Made by a program: the position numbers and the translations under genes | Notes under the pieces: model-generated | Told to the model about the DNA's origin: nothing | The model's input: the letters and a program-made list of their open reading frames with translations, nothing else | The model's database searches: none | Source: JADLGL01 sp963732865 | Lineage (GTDB): Bacteria > Pseudomonadota > Alphaproteobacteria > Rhizobiales > Kaistiaceae | Assembly: GCA_963732865.1 (NCBI GenBank) | Contig: CAVTBC010000004.1 | Span: 124,001 to 188,000, forward strand | DNA length: 64,000 nt | Reading direction: 5' to 3' | In this document: positions 55,919 through 64,000 of the stretch, one piece after another | Layout: each line of letters starts with the position of its first letter | Position numbering within the stretch: the stretch's first letter is position 1

Positions 55919-56731
55919 ATGAATTGCATTGCCATTGAGGATGCGGACGATCCGCGCGTTGCGTTCTACCGCGACATCCGCGAGCGCGACCTTGTCGGGC
56001 GCGAGGGCGTGTTCGTCGCGGAGGGTGAGGTCGTGCTTCGGGCTCTGCTGGGGCCTGCCTCGCGCTTTGAGGTCGCCTCGATCATGGTCGCCGCCAATCG
56101 GCTCGATACGGTCGAGGCGATGCTGCTGGCGTCGTCGCCGCTGCCGGTCTTTGTCGCCGGGCAGTCGGTGATGGATCGCATCGCCGGATTTCCGGTGCAT
56201 CGCGGCTTGCTCGGCATCGGCGTGATCGGCACGCCGCTATCGGTCATGGCCGTGCTTGCGGGGCTCGGACCGCGGGCGCTGCTGGTGGTGGCGATGGGGA
56301 TCGCCAATGCCGACAATCTCGGCGGCATCATCCGCAACGCTGCTGCCTTCGGCGCCGACGCCGTTCTGATCGACGGGCAGTGCTGCAATCCGCTCTACCG
56401 CAAGGCCATCCGGGTCTCGGTTGGGACGGCGCTGACGCTACCCGTCGCCCGTCTTCAGCCCGATGAGGATATCCTGTCCCTGCTGGCGGCAGCGGGGTTT
56501 GCCACGATCGCCCTCAGCCCCGGAGGCGGGCGCGAGCTGACCGAGGTTCGCCCGATCGCGCGCATGGCGCTCGTCCTCGGCGCGGAAGGGGATGGGCTGC
56601 CAGCAGGTGTGCTGGCGCGCGCGGACACGGTGCGGATCTCCATGGCGGGCGGCGTCAATTCGCTCAATGTGGCGGTAACGAGCGGCATTGCCCTGTATCA
56701 GCTGAGCCTGGCGCGTCGTTCTGCGGCGTAG
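55919..56731 (+). CDS. SpoU/TrmH-family RNA methyltransferase
   Basis: A 270-residue SAM-dependent 2'-O-ribose methyltransferase for tRNA or rRNA. The N-terminal substrate-binding domain (about 1-105, GREGVFVAEGEVVLRALLG) is followed by the knotted SPOUT domain with motif 1 GIANADNLGGIIRNAAAFGA, motif 2 LVLGAEGDGLP and motif 3 ISMAGGVNSLNVAVTSGIAL. The start ATG at 55919 has GAGG close upstream. The modified site cannot be predicted. Confidence 0.93.
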   Translation: MNCIAIEDADDPRVAFYRDIRERDLVGREGVFVAEGEVVLRALLGPASRFEVASIMVAANRLDTVEAMLLASSPLPVFVAGQSVMDRIAGFPVHRGLLGIGVIGTPLSVMAVLAGLGPRALLVVAMGIANADNLGGIIRNAAAFGADAVLIDGQCCNPLYRKAIRVSVGTALTLPVARLQPDEDILSLLAAAGFATIALSPGGGRELTEVRPIARMALVLGAEGDGLPAGVLARADTVRISMAGGVNSLNVAVTSGIALYQLSLARRSAA

Positions 56732-56755
56732 CTCGAGAACGCCGTTGGGGTCTTG

Positions 56756-58864
56756 TCAGACGGCAGCCGCAAGCGCCGTGCGGCGGGCCTCGAGCGCGGC
56801 AATTTCAGGCGCGGGAGCGCCGGCTTCGCGCGCGCAGGCAGCGGCACGCTCGAAGAAGAACGCACCCTCAGCGGTGGCGTGGAGGCTGGCAGCGGTCTCG
56901 CCGGCCATGGCGAAATAGCGTTGCGCCTTCTCGTTGTCGCCCGCGAGTGCGAAGTGCTGGCCGAGGCGGTGCGCCTGCTCCGCGATCCGGTCGGCGAAAA
57001 GTAGTTCGATCGCCTCGCCGACACGACGGTGAACGTCGCGACGCTTCCGGTTCAGAAGCGAACCATAGGCGGCGTCGCGTGCGAGTTCATGCTTGAAGAT
57101 GTATTCGAGCTCGGGGTCGCGACCGGATTCGCGCACGAGCTCGACCCGTTCGAGTGAGCCAAGCTGCTTGTCGAGCGCAATGGCCGAATCGGAGATGCGC
57201 TGCAGGATACGATAGTAGAACGACCTGCCGATCACCGATGCGACCTGCAATGTGTTGCGCGCCTCCTGATCGAGCCGGTCGATACGCGCCATCAAGAGCG
57301 CCTGCAGCGTGTCGGGAATCGAGATGTCCGCGACATTGGTGGTGGCCTCCCAGCGAAGGCCATCAGGCGTCTGGATCACGATGCGATCGTCGATCAAGGT
57401 TCGCACAATCTCCTCGACGAAATAGGGGTTGCCGTCGGTCTTGCGCAGGATGAGCTGGCGAAGCTCCGCCGGAAGGTCGGCGATTGCCAGAAGCGCCGAC
57501 ACCAGCGCGTCCGTATCCTCGGCGTCGAGGGGCTTCAGAGCGATTTCTGTCAGACGGTGCGGAAAGTCGGTCTCGACCTTCTGCCGAATGCGCCACGCCG
57601 GCGACTGACGCTCCGGCCGCATCGCGCCGATCAACAGGAGCGGCACTTCGTCGATGAGCGACATGAGGTGCATGATGAGGTCAACCGAGGCGGGATCGGC
57701 CCAGTGCAGGTCGTCCATCACCACCACTGTGGGGCCTTCCTGCGCCGAGCGGCGAAAGCCCGGATACATGTTGTCGTAGATGTCCTGCTTGATAACGTCC
57801 GCGTCGTATTCGCGTCCCTCGTGGAGTGTCCTGGCCGCGATCACGCGCTCGAACGCGACGCTGCAAAGGGCGACCGCTTCGTCGTCGCCGCCAAGGTCAC
57901 GGACGCCCTGAACCACCTTCTGGTGGATCAGGTCCGCCGGGTCGTCGGGGTCCACGCCAAACATCCCGCGCGCAAAGTTCTGGAACAGGCTGTATGGGCG
58001 GGAGGAATCGTAGGGTACGCCGGTCATCGTGGTCCAGCGGGCCTTTCCTGACAGCAGACCTTCCAATTCCGCCTTGAGGTCGGCGATCATGCGGCTCTTG
58101 CCGAGGCCCGCCTCGCCCAGCAGCAGCACGAAGCCGCCGCGGCCGGCGAGCACGGCCTGCATGGCATCGCTGAGCTGACGATATTCCTGCTCGCGGCCGA
58201 CGAGGGGCGCGCTCACCCCGTGAATGCCGCGAAGGCGCCCCGGCTGCGCCTTCGGACCAAGGATCTGATAGGCGAGCATCGGCTCGGCCTTGCCCTTCAG
58301 TTCAACCGGACCAAGCGGATTGGCCTCGAACAAGGGCGCCACCAGGCGCCAGGTCTCTTCCGAAGCCTGGATGGTGCCGGGTGCCGCCGTCTGCTCCATG
58401 CGCGCGGCGACGTTCATCGCGTCACCCAAAGCGTTCTGGTCCGCCGCGGTTGCGCCGACCGTCGCCACGACCGGGCCGGTGTTGATGCCGATGCGGATCT
58501 TGAGGTCGATGCCGAAGCGGGAGTGGATGTCGGCGGCGTAGGAATCCATCGCCGACATCATCGCCAGCGCGGCAAGAACGGCGCGTTGTGGGTCGTCCTC
58601 ATGCGCGACCGGAGCGCCGAAGACGGCGAGGATCGCGTCGCCGAGGAGGCGCGACACGGTGCCATCGTAGCGCGCGGCGGCGGCCGACAGAATGCCCGAC
58701 GCGCCCTGGACGACCTCGGCCCAGTCCTCCGGTCCGAGTTGTTCAGCCAGTGTCGTCGAGCCGACGATGTCACAGAAGACCGCCGTCACAACGCGGAGTT
58801 CGCCTTGCATCGCAGCCGTCCGAGGTGGGCGATCGTTCGCCGCATTAGAGGATTTGTCGTTCAT
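56756..58864 (-). CDS. Class III nucleotidyl cyclase domain with AAA-type ATPase
   Basis: A 702-residue signalling protein. The cyclase domain (about 22-205) has metal aspartates D32 (VFCDIVGST) and D76 (LLGDAILAVFG); N151 and R155 of the transition-state pair (AMNVAARME) are present, but the purine-selecting lysine position is R72. An AAA/STAND ATPase follows from about 220 with Walker A GEAGLGKS (250-257) and Walker B TVVVMDDLHWADP. The C-terminus is helical (EKAQRYFAMAGETAAS) and short for this class. It may produce cAMP or only bind nucleotide. Confidence 0.88.
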   Translation of the reverse strand: MNDKSSNAANDRPPRTAAMQGELRVVTAVFCDIVGSTTLAEQLGPEDWAEVVQGASGILSAAAARYDGTVSRLLGDAILAVFGAPVAHEDDPQRAVLAALAMMSAMDSYAADIHSRFGIDLKIRIGINTGPVVATVGATAADQNALGDAMNVAARMEQTAAPGTIQASEETWRLVAPLFEANPLGPVELKGKAEPMLAYQILGPKAQPGRLRGIHGVSAPLVGREQEYRQLSDAMQAVLAGRGGFVLLLGEAGLGKSRMIADLKAELEGLLSGKARWTTMTGVPYDSSRPYSLFQNFARGMFGVDPDDPADLIHQKVVQGVRDLGGDDEAVALCSVAFERVIAARTLHEGREYDADVIKQDIYDNMYPGFRRSAQEGPTVVVMDDLHWADPASVDLIMHLMSLIDEVPLLLIGAMRPERQSPAWRIRQKVETDFPHRLTEIALKPLDAEDTDALVSALLAIADLPAELRQLILRKTDGNPYFVEEIVRTLIDDRIVIQTPDGLRWEATTNVADISIPDTLQALLMARIDRLDQEARNTLQVASVIGRSFYYRILQRISDSAIALDKQLGSLERVELVRESGRDPELEYIFKHELARDAAYGSLLNRKRRDVHRRVGEAIELLFADRIAEQAHRLGQHFALAGDNEKAQRYFAMAGETAASLHATAEGAFFFERAAACAREAGAPAPEIAALEARRTALAAAV

Positions 58865-59103
58865 CGCACGATCTTAGCTCCGACGGCGGCCGAGAGGCCT
58901 GCTCGCGCGCATCGTACCATCATCCGGTGGCAGCTGGGACGGTTCGATGGAAGATGCGGGACCTGCCGCGCGCAGCTAAGGGACAGCTGGTCCTGTCGGA
59001 TGCCGCACGTCCCGGTTGACGGACCAGTCGCATTCGCTTGCTAATAGGGCTCCTGTTGTCGCTGTCTCGTTTTGTGCGATGCGCCGCAAGAAGGAGGCGA
59101 GAG

Positions 59104-60078
59104 ATGCTGCTACGTGTTTTCGCTGGTGCGGGTTTGATCGTGGTGGCGCAGCTGTTGCCCGGTGCCGTTGCCGCGCAGCCGGCCGAGGTCGGCGGCGGTT
59201 GGGACACGATGGCGCCAATGCCGGACGTCCGCACGGAAGTCAGCGTCGCGAGCTACGGAACGCATCTTTATGTCCTTGGCGGCTTGGGGATTGCCGACGG
59301 GCAAGTCACCGCGCCGCTCGCGGTCTATCGTTTCGACACGCTGACCAACCGCTGGAGTCACCTCACCGACCTGCCGGCCGGCGTCAATCATGCCGGCCTC
59401 GCCTATGTCGGCGGATCGCTGTTCGTCATCGGCGGCCATAGCGGGGTGAGCTTCAACCCAACCAACCGCGTGATGATCTTTGATCTTGCCGCCGGGGCGT
59501 GGCGCGAGGGGACGGCGATGCCGACGCCGCGCGGCGCCGCAGCCGTCGCCGTCGTGGAGGGCCGCATCCACGTGATCGGCGGCGAGACGCCATCGGGGGT
59601 CACCGCCGTTCATGAAGTCTATGATCCATTGGCCAACAGCTGGTCCATTGCCGCGCCGATGCCGACGCCGCGCGAGCATGTTTCGGCCGCCGCGATCGGC
59701 GAGGAGATCATCGTACTTGGGGGGCGAAATGCCGATGCCAGCACGATGACGGCCAACGAAATCTATGACGCGGCGATCGACAGCTGGCGAACCGGCGTAC
59801 CCGTGCCGACCGGCCGGAGCGGCACGGCGGCGGTGGCCCTGAACGGCAGAGTCTATCTCTTCGGTGGCGAGCAGTTCGACGATGTCGTCGGCACGTTCGA
59901 CGCCGCCGAGCGCTACGATCCGGCTATTGATCGCTGGGAACGTCTGCCGCCGATGCCGACCGCGCGCCACGGAATCGGGGCCGGCGTCATCGACGGGCGT
60001 ATCTATGTGATCTCTGGCGGGCCGCAGGCCGGCTTCGCTTTCAGCGATCTCAACGAACGCCTCACGCCCGCGCCTTAA
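59104..60078 (+). CDS. Secreted kelch-repeat protein
   Basis: A 324-residue exported beta-propeller. AAGGAGG precedes the ATG, and the signal peptide MLLRVFAGAGLIVVAQLLPG ends near AAQ. Six kelch units are readable from their W-x-MPxxR starts: WDTMAPMPDVR, WSHLTDLPAG, WREGTAMPTPR, WSIAAPMPTPR, WRTGVPVPTGR and WERLPPMPTAR, with YVLGG/YVIGG-type strands between. Likely a single six-blade propeller in the periplasm or on the surface; ligand unknown. Confidence 0.9.
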   Translation: MLLRVFAGAGLIVVAQLLPGAVAAQPAEVGGGWDTMAPMPDVRTEVSVASYGTHLYVLGGLGIADGQVTAPLAVYRFDTLTNRWSHLTDLPAGVNHAGLAYVGGSLFVIGGHSGVSFNPTNRVMIFDLAAGAWREGTAMPTPRGAAAVAVVEGRIHVIGGETPSGVTAVHEVYDPLANSWSIAAPMPTPREHVSAAAIGEEIIVLGGRNADASTMTANEIYDAAIDSWRTGVPVPTGRSGTAAVALNGRVYLFGGEQFDDVVGTFDAAERYDPAIDRWERLPPMPTARHGIGAGVIDGRIYVISGGPQAGFAFSDLNERLTPAP

Positions 60079-60090
60079 GCGCGGGCGTGA
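60062..60090. terminator. Hairpin between kelch and pentapeptide genes
   Basis: A perfect 12-bp stem TCACGCCCGCGC/GCGCGGGCGTGA with a CTTAA loop spans the kelch stop codon in the 24-base gap of this convergent pair. No T-run, but position and strength suit a shared terminator. Confidence 0.6.
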
Positions 60091-60102
60091 ATGGGGCGCC
60101 GA

Positions 60103-60792
60103 TCACGGGCAATTGGCGTTGTTGACCGTGTGATCCGGCATGATGGTTCGGCAGAAGCTCGCTCCGGCCAGGGTGGCAAAACGCAAATCCGCATCGGTCA
60201 GGTCAACGTCGTGCAACTCGGCATTCGACAAATTGGCTCCGGCCAAGGTCGCGCCGACGAGCTTGGCGCTTGCGAGATCCGCGCCGGTCAGGTCCGATCC
60301 GGTGAGATTCGCCTGGGTCAGATCCGCATTGCGCAGATCCGCTCCCGCCAGGATGGCATTGCCGATGACGGCGTGGCTTAGATTGACACCGACGAGATAG
60401 GCGCCGGCGAGGCTTGCCGCGACGAGGCTTACACCCTCGAGATTTGCTTCCGCCAAGATCGCGCGTGTCAGCTTTGCGCTGCGCAGATCGGCACCGGCCA
60501 AAACGGCGCCGGTAAGGTTCGCGCTTTCGAGATCGGCGCGTTCCAACGTGGCGCCCTCAAGGTTTGCCCCGGCCAGTGTCGAGGCCGCCATAAACGCGCC
60601 CTCAAGATTGGCGCCCGGTAGATCAGCCTGCGCCAGGTCGGCATTGGTCAGATTGCAGGCGGGACATTCCCCGGTCGAAAGGAGCTGCGCCAATTGGCCG
60701 GCATTATACGCCATGGCGGAAGAGACAGCGCAGCACGCGACGGCGGCCGCTCCCACCAGCGCCGGCAGAATACGCCGCGGCGGCGGCTCCAT
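60103..60792 (-). CDS. Secreted pentapeptide-repeat protein
   Basis: A 229-residue exported protein. From the ATG at 60792 it has a signal peptide (MEPPPRRILPALVGAAAVAC...SAMA). After the CPAC motif about 30 A(D/N)LxxA-type pentapeptides run almost to the end (NLTNADLAQADLPGANLEGA), forming a right-handed quadrilateral helix. The tail FCRTIMPDHTVNN...CP caps it. A longer frame to 60864 exists. The second pentapeptide gene near the window end has the same CPxC lead and IMPD tail. Confidence 0.85.
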   Translation of the reverse strand: MEPPPRRILPALVGAAAVACCAVSSAMAYNAGQLAQLLSTGECPACNLTNADLAQADLPGANLEGAFMAASTLAGANLEGATLERADLESANLTGAVLAGADLRSAKLTRAILAEANLEGVSLVAASLAGAYLVGVNLSHAVIGNAILAGADLRNADLTQANLTGSDLTGADLASAKLVGATLAGANLSNAELHDVDLTDADLRFATLAGASFCRTIMPDHTVNNANCP

Positions 60793-61069
60793 AGGTCCGC
60801 TGATCCCGGATCTCGCCGTCGGCGGAACGGAAGCTGAACCGGCATGCCGAATTGATGCGACCAATTGCGTTCGATCCAGCCTAAGAGCCCAAGCACGCTA
60901 ATCCTACACGAGGCGCGCCCCCCGTAGGAAGACGCGGCGCTGCGCACGGAAACGGCGCCCTATCCATGGTCCGCGCGACGTCCGTCCCTGGAGAAGCGTC
61001 GACAGCAAAGCCGCGCGAGCGCTACTATTCTCTGCCGCTTGAGCGAAGAGAGCGAGGGGAGGCGAGGCG

Positions 61070-61978
61070 ATGGCGCCAACCATCCTGGTCACTGCCGGCA
61101 CCGGAAAGATCGGCGCGGAATTCGCCGAACTGTGTGCGCTCCATCCGGCAAGACCGGTGCTGCGGGTCGCCACGCGCGACGTCGCCGGTGGCCGCGCCAA
61201 ATTGCTGACCCAGTTGGCGCCGGACCAAATCACGGCTGTCGCCCTGGACGTCGACGACCCGGTCAGTCTCGCTGCCGGTTTGGAGTCGGTCGACGCAGTA
61301 ATGTTGATCGCGCCTTTTGTTCCCGACATGGCCGCATGGCACCGCAAGCTTGTCGCCGCCGCGCGTGACGCCGGCGTCGGCTATATCGTGAAAGTCAGCG
61401 TCACAGGGGCGCGCGAGCCGGAAGGCGATCCCGTGGCGATCCCGGAGTTGCACGGGGCCGGTGAAAAGGTGCTGCGCCAATCCGGCGTGGATTTCACGGC
61501 GATTCGGCCAACGATCTTTGCGCAGCATTTCATGATGTCGCCGGGGCTCTACGTTCCAGGTGCCGACCGCTTCTTTCTGCCGACCGGCCAGAGCCGCATC
61601 GCGTTCCTCGATTGTCGCGATATCGCGGCCATGGGGCTGGCGCTGATCCTCGCCAGTCCCGCCGAGCGCGCCAAACATGTCGGCCGGGCCTACGAGCTGA
61701 CCGGCAGCCAATCGGTCACTGCAAGCGAGATCGAAGAAATCCTGTCTGAAATCGCCGGGCGGCGGATCGCGCATATCGATGGCGAGGAAGCCTTCGTCGC
61801 CCGCTGCAAGGATCTGGGCGTTCCCGATCGGCTGAAGGCCGTCTATCGCGAGGCAGGCGAAGGCTGGTTCGGCACAGTCGACACCGGGCCTTTCGCAGCG
61901 CTCGTCGGCCGGCGGCCCCGGAACTTTGTTCACTTCGCCCTGGATTACGCCGCTCTTTTTGAGACGCGCATCCGGTAG
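61070..61978 (+). CDS. NmrA-like NAD(P)-binding oxidoreductase/sensor
   Basis: A 302-residue atypical short-chain dehydrogenase. The Rossmann loop is TAGTGKIG at the N-terminus (residues 8-15), and strands VDAVMLIAPF and IVKVSVTGAR follow the NmrA pattern (no Tyr-xxx-Lys catalytic pair in the usual place). The C-terminal part binds substrate in homologues such as quinone reductase QOR2. GGAGG lies before the ATG. Substrate unknown. Confidence 0.88.
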   Translation: MAPTILVTAGTGKIGAEFAELCALHPARPVLRVATRDVAGGRAKLLTQLAPDQITAVALDVDDPVSLAAGLESVDAVMLIAPFVPDMAAWHRKLVAAARDAGVGYIVKVSVTGAREPEGDPVAIPELHGAGEKVLRQSGVDFTAIRPTIFAQHFMMSPGLYVPGADRFFLPTGQSRIAFLDCRDIAAMGLALILASPAERAKHVGRAYELTGSQSVTASEIEEILSEIAGRRIAHIDGEEAFVARCKDLGVPDRLKAVYREAGEGWFGTVDTGPFAALVGRRPRNFVHFALDYAALFETRIR

Positions 61979-61984
61979 TGGTGG

Positions 61985-62015
61985 TTGGGCGCGCCGCTTC
62001 TGGCGGCGCGCCCAA
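61985..62015. terminator. Hairpin between oxidoreductase and cytochrome c genes
   Basis: A perfect 13-bp stem TTGGGCGCGCCGC/GCGGCGCGCCCAA with a five-base loop lies in the gap between two convergent genes. T-runs are poor on both strands, but placement suits a bidirectional terminator. Confidence 0.6.
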
Positions 62016-62022
62016 TGCTGTT

Positions 62023-62631
62023 CTACCCGTGCGGGTAGCTGGTGCAGCGGGCGTTGCCAACACCCCAGAACAGCTCGCACTGCTCGAAGGTGATCTCGCC
62101 GAGACCTTTGATGTAATTGGCGATGTAGTAGGCGAGCGCATCGAGGTCGGCGTCGTTCAGGCGTGACGGTCCACGGTTCGGCGTATTGGCGCCCAACTGG
62201 GCCCCGGTCATGCCGTAACAGTCCGTGCTGGGGCCGCGATAGGCGTCTCGCCAGAAATAGGGCATTGGGGTCCCGGGCCGGCCGCAGGCGATCGTCAAGC
62301 GAATCGTGTCCATGTCGAGGTTGGTGGCGCGAAGTGACGGGCCTCCGGGGTTCGGCCCTTCGCGTTCGCCATTAGCCGCCCAGCCGTGGCAGCCGCGACA
62401 GCCGGAGTCCTTCCAGACCTGGAGGCCGGCAAGAACCAGAGCCTGGTCGACCTCATCGGTCGCAGGTGCTGAAGCAGGGGCTGCCGGAGCGGCTGGCGTT
62501 GTCGTGTCGGCAGCGGGTGTGGCCGCAGGGAACTCAATGGCGGTGGAAGCCACGGAATAGCCGAACACAAGCGCACCGGCCAAGGCGGCGAAAGCCAGAA
62601 AGCGTCCGATTGAGAAACGAGTTGACGGCAT
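62023..62631 (-). CDS. Membrane-anchored cytochrome c
   Basis: A 202-residue c-type cytochrome. An uncleaved-looking N-terminal helix (FLAFAALAGALVFGYSVAS) and an Ala/Pro/Thr linker (about 35-60) lead to one heme domain: heme-binding CRGCH at 78-82 with M123 in GTPMPYFW as likely sixth ligand. Four further cysteines (IACGRPG, TDCYGM, EQCELF, ARCTSY) could form disulfides, which is unusual for this size. The electron partner is unknown; no oxidase or dehydrogenase gene is adjacent. Confidence 0.88.
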   Translation of the reverse strand: MPSTRFSIGRFLAFAALAGALVFGYSVASTAIEFPAATPAADTTTPAAPAAPASAPATDEVDQALVLAGLQVWKDSGCRGCHGWAANGEREGPNPGGPSLRATNLDMDTIRLTIACGRPGTPMPYFWRDAYRGPSTDCYGMTGAQLGANTPNRGPSRLNDADLDALAYYIANYIKGLGEITFEQCELFWGVGNARCTSYPHG

Positions 62632-62727
62632 GTCTATCTTCCCTGGTTTTGAGGGCTCATCGTTGAGCGATCATACCCGTGTGGATCGCAGGTTCCAGCG
62701 GGATAAGGTGCCGGACCACGGGTATGC

Positions 62728-64000
62728 TCATGGCGCGCCTGGATTGGTCGTGCCATCCGGCATGATGGTGTTGGTGAGGATAGCGCCAGTCAGGTCAGTG
62801 CCGCTGACGCGCGCCCGCAGGAGACGGGCATCGGTCAGATCGGCGTTGACCAAGATGGCGTCGGAAAGGTCAGCCTGCAGGAAGTCGGCACGCAGGGCGT
62901 TGACGCCGGTCAGGTTTGCCCGGGTTAGTCTTGCTCCGTAGAAGGACGTGTCCGTCAAATCGGCGCCTGTGAGATTTGCCCGCTGCAAGTCAACCTGTGG
63001 CAGTGCTGTCCCCGTCAGGTCCGCGCCGGTCAGATTGGCACCAGCGAGCGTGGCTTGAAGTCCGATCGCGTTCTGCCAGTGAACACCGACCATCGTCGCG
63101 CTGGTGAACCGCGCGTTTTCAAAGACCGTGTGATCGAGCACCGCATTGGAGAAGTCCGCGGCCGCGGCATCGGTCTGATACAGCAAGGCGTCGGTAAGGT
63201 CGGCGCCGACGAGACTGGCGCGCTTGAGATCGGCCACGTTGAGATCGGCGCCGCGCAGATTTGCGCCATCCAGATTGGCTCCGCCGAGAAGGGTCCGGTG
63301 CAACGTGGCGCCCGAAAGGTCTGCGCCGCTGAGATTGGCGCCGGCGAGGTCGCGGCGTTTCAAATCGGCGCCGGCAAGGTCACAGCCCGGGCAATCAATG
63401 CTGAAGCCGGCGAGGAAGGCTTCGCGCGGATCGGTCGGCGGCGTCGGCGTCTCGGCAGCCGGCGCAGGCACAGCTCCCGGCGTCCCGTAGATGGCATTCC
63501 CGGCGGCATCGGCCTGGTAGATATCAATCCGGCCAGTGCTGATGTACAGGCCGGGGCGCAACATCCCGTTTGCCGGGTCGATGAGCGTTTGGCCAGGGCG
63601 GTGCAAGAGGCGTGACTGGGTGGTGATCAGCAGATGGTCATCGGTCAGCTTGCTGCAGTCTTGCTTGATCAGCCGGTTGCCGACAGGGGTCTCGCCTTCC
63701 TCAGGCGGAATATCGACGCAGTTCCAATTGTCCGAACCGTAGAGCGATTGCACGACCTCGGCGAAGCCGAAGGCCCTCGAACGCTTGTGGTCGTTCGCCC
63801 GGTCGTCGGTAACCGCGCGAACGCCCCTCAGGATTCCGGCGTCGTCGAAAAGCGCCGAGGCGACGATGGGAAAATCGCCGATGTTGGTACCCAGGAGAAA
63901 GTCCGCCCGCAGCGCGTCCTGCGCCGCCAGAGCGCGGTAGTAGAGTTCGTCATCATATTGGAACTGGACTTCGTGCAGGCCGGTTTCCTCGGCCGGACAC
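62728..64000 (-). CDS. Pentapeptide-repeat protein with extra N-terminal domain (5' end off window)
   Basis: The frame is open from 64000 to the stop at 62728, so the start lies outside. About 215 residues of a non-repetitive domain come first (EVQFQYDDELYYRALAAQDA, ADFLLGTNIGDFP, ...YGSDNWNCVDIPPEEGETPV), with no family I recognise. After a proline-rich linker and the motif DCPGC, about 35 pentapeptides follow (DLAGADLKRRDLAGANLSGA) to the tail TNTIMPDGTTN. It parallels the shorter protein at 60.1-60.8 kb. Confidence 0.85.
   Translation of the reverse strand, partial: CPAEETGLHEVQFQYDDELYYRALAAQDALRADFLLGTNIGDFPIVASALFDDAGILRGVRAVTDDRANDHKRSRAFGFAEVVQSLYGSDNWNCVDIPPEEGETPVGNRLIKQDCSKLTDDHLLITTQSRLLHRPGQTLIDPANGMLRPGLYISTGRIDIYQADAAGNAIYGTPGAVPAPAAETPTPPTDPREAFLAGFSIDCPGCDLAGADLKRRDLAGANLSGADLSGATLHRTLLGGANLDGANLRGADLNVADLKRASLVGADLTDALLYQTDAAAADFSNAVLDHTVFENARFTSATMVGVHWQNAIGLQATLAGANLTGADLTGTALPQVDLQRANLTGADLTDTSFYGARLTRANLTGVNALRADFLQADLSDAILVNADLTDARLLRARVSGTDLTGAILTNTIMPDGTTNPGAP

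Noticed and set aside
55741..55922. Short forward frame (MIDGKPAEPC...) before the SpoU methyltransferase
   Set aside because: No ribosome-binding site, low-complexity arginine-rich end, and overlap with the methyltransferase start.
60103..63400. 15-base periodic repeats resembling a minisatellite or CRISPR array
   Set aside because: The period is the codon footprint of A(D/N)LxxA pentapeptides inside open frames; units are diverged and there are no spacers.

Overview
The window is GC-rich chromosomal DNA from an alphaproteobacterium, most likely in the order Hyphomicrobiales (Rhizobiales). This is inferred from the gene set: a eukaryotic-type glutamine synthetase (glnII) divergent from a DUF2735 gene, minCDE behind a CtrA-type TTAA-N7-TTAA box, a BiuH/AtzF-type nitrogen operon, TAXI-type TRAP transport and many short secreted proteins. 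I see no rRNA, tRNA, CRISPR array, insertion sequence or prophage.

Layout. 1-1.4 kb: the start of a YadG-like ABC ATPase and a frame-broken ABC-2 permease. 1.4-10.5 kb: one long minus-strand one-carbon operon, metF - metH (split into two overlapping genes) - gcvT - gcvH - gcvPA - gcvPB. It turns glycine into methylene-THF, then methyl-THF, then methionine. 10.7-14.8 kb: a diguanylate cyclase and a class III cyclase/ATPase. 15-18.8 kb: a TAXI TRAP transporter. 18.8-22.6 kb: envelope proteins (PDZ, glycine-zipper, SH3). 23-24.6 kb: two convergent ParA/MinD-like paralogues. 24.8-27.3 kb: kdsA and a CMP-sugar synthetase region. 27.3-29.7 kb: an ECF42-type sigma factor with two DGPF/YCII proteins, each behind the same TGTCGA-N17-CGTCGT motif. 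29.7-33.6 kb: a DHA2-family MFS pump, a tandem DUF4389 protein and a VIT1/CCC1-like protein. 33.6-35.5 kb: minCDE.

35.8-46 kb is the most coherent accessory block. A -24/-12 (sigma-54) promoter precedes a BMP-type ABC importer interleaved with formamidase, a biuret-hydrolase-like enzyme, a second cysteine hydrolase, a cupin and allophanate hydrolase, with a convergent GntR regulator. A second sigma-54 element lies before glnII at 49 kb. Together they suggest scavenging of ureide nitrogen (biuret/triuret to allophanate to ammonia) under nitrogen control, with the ammonia captured by glutamine synthetase.

46-64 kb holds mixed housekeeping genes (M32 carboxypeptidase, cardiolipin synthase, Uup-like ABC-F, SpoU methyltransferase), a second cyclase/ATPase, a kelch protein, cytochrome c and two pentapeptide-repeat proteins, the last cut by the window end.

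About a dozen frame breaks occur in otherwise conserved genes, and most are explained by one extra base. They look more like sequence or assembly errors than decay, so affected genes are annotated across the break.
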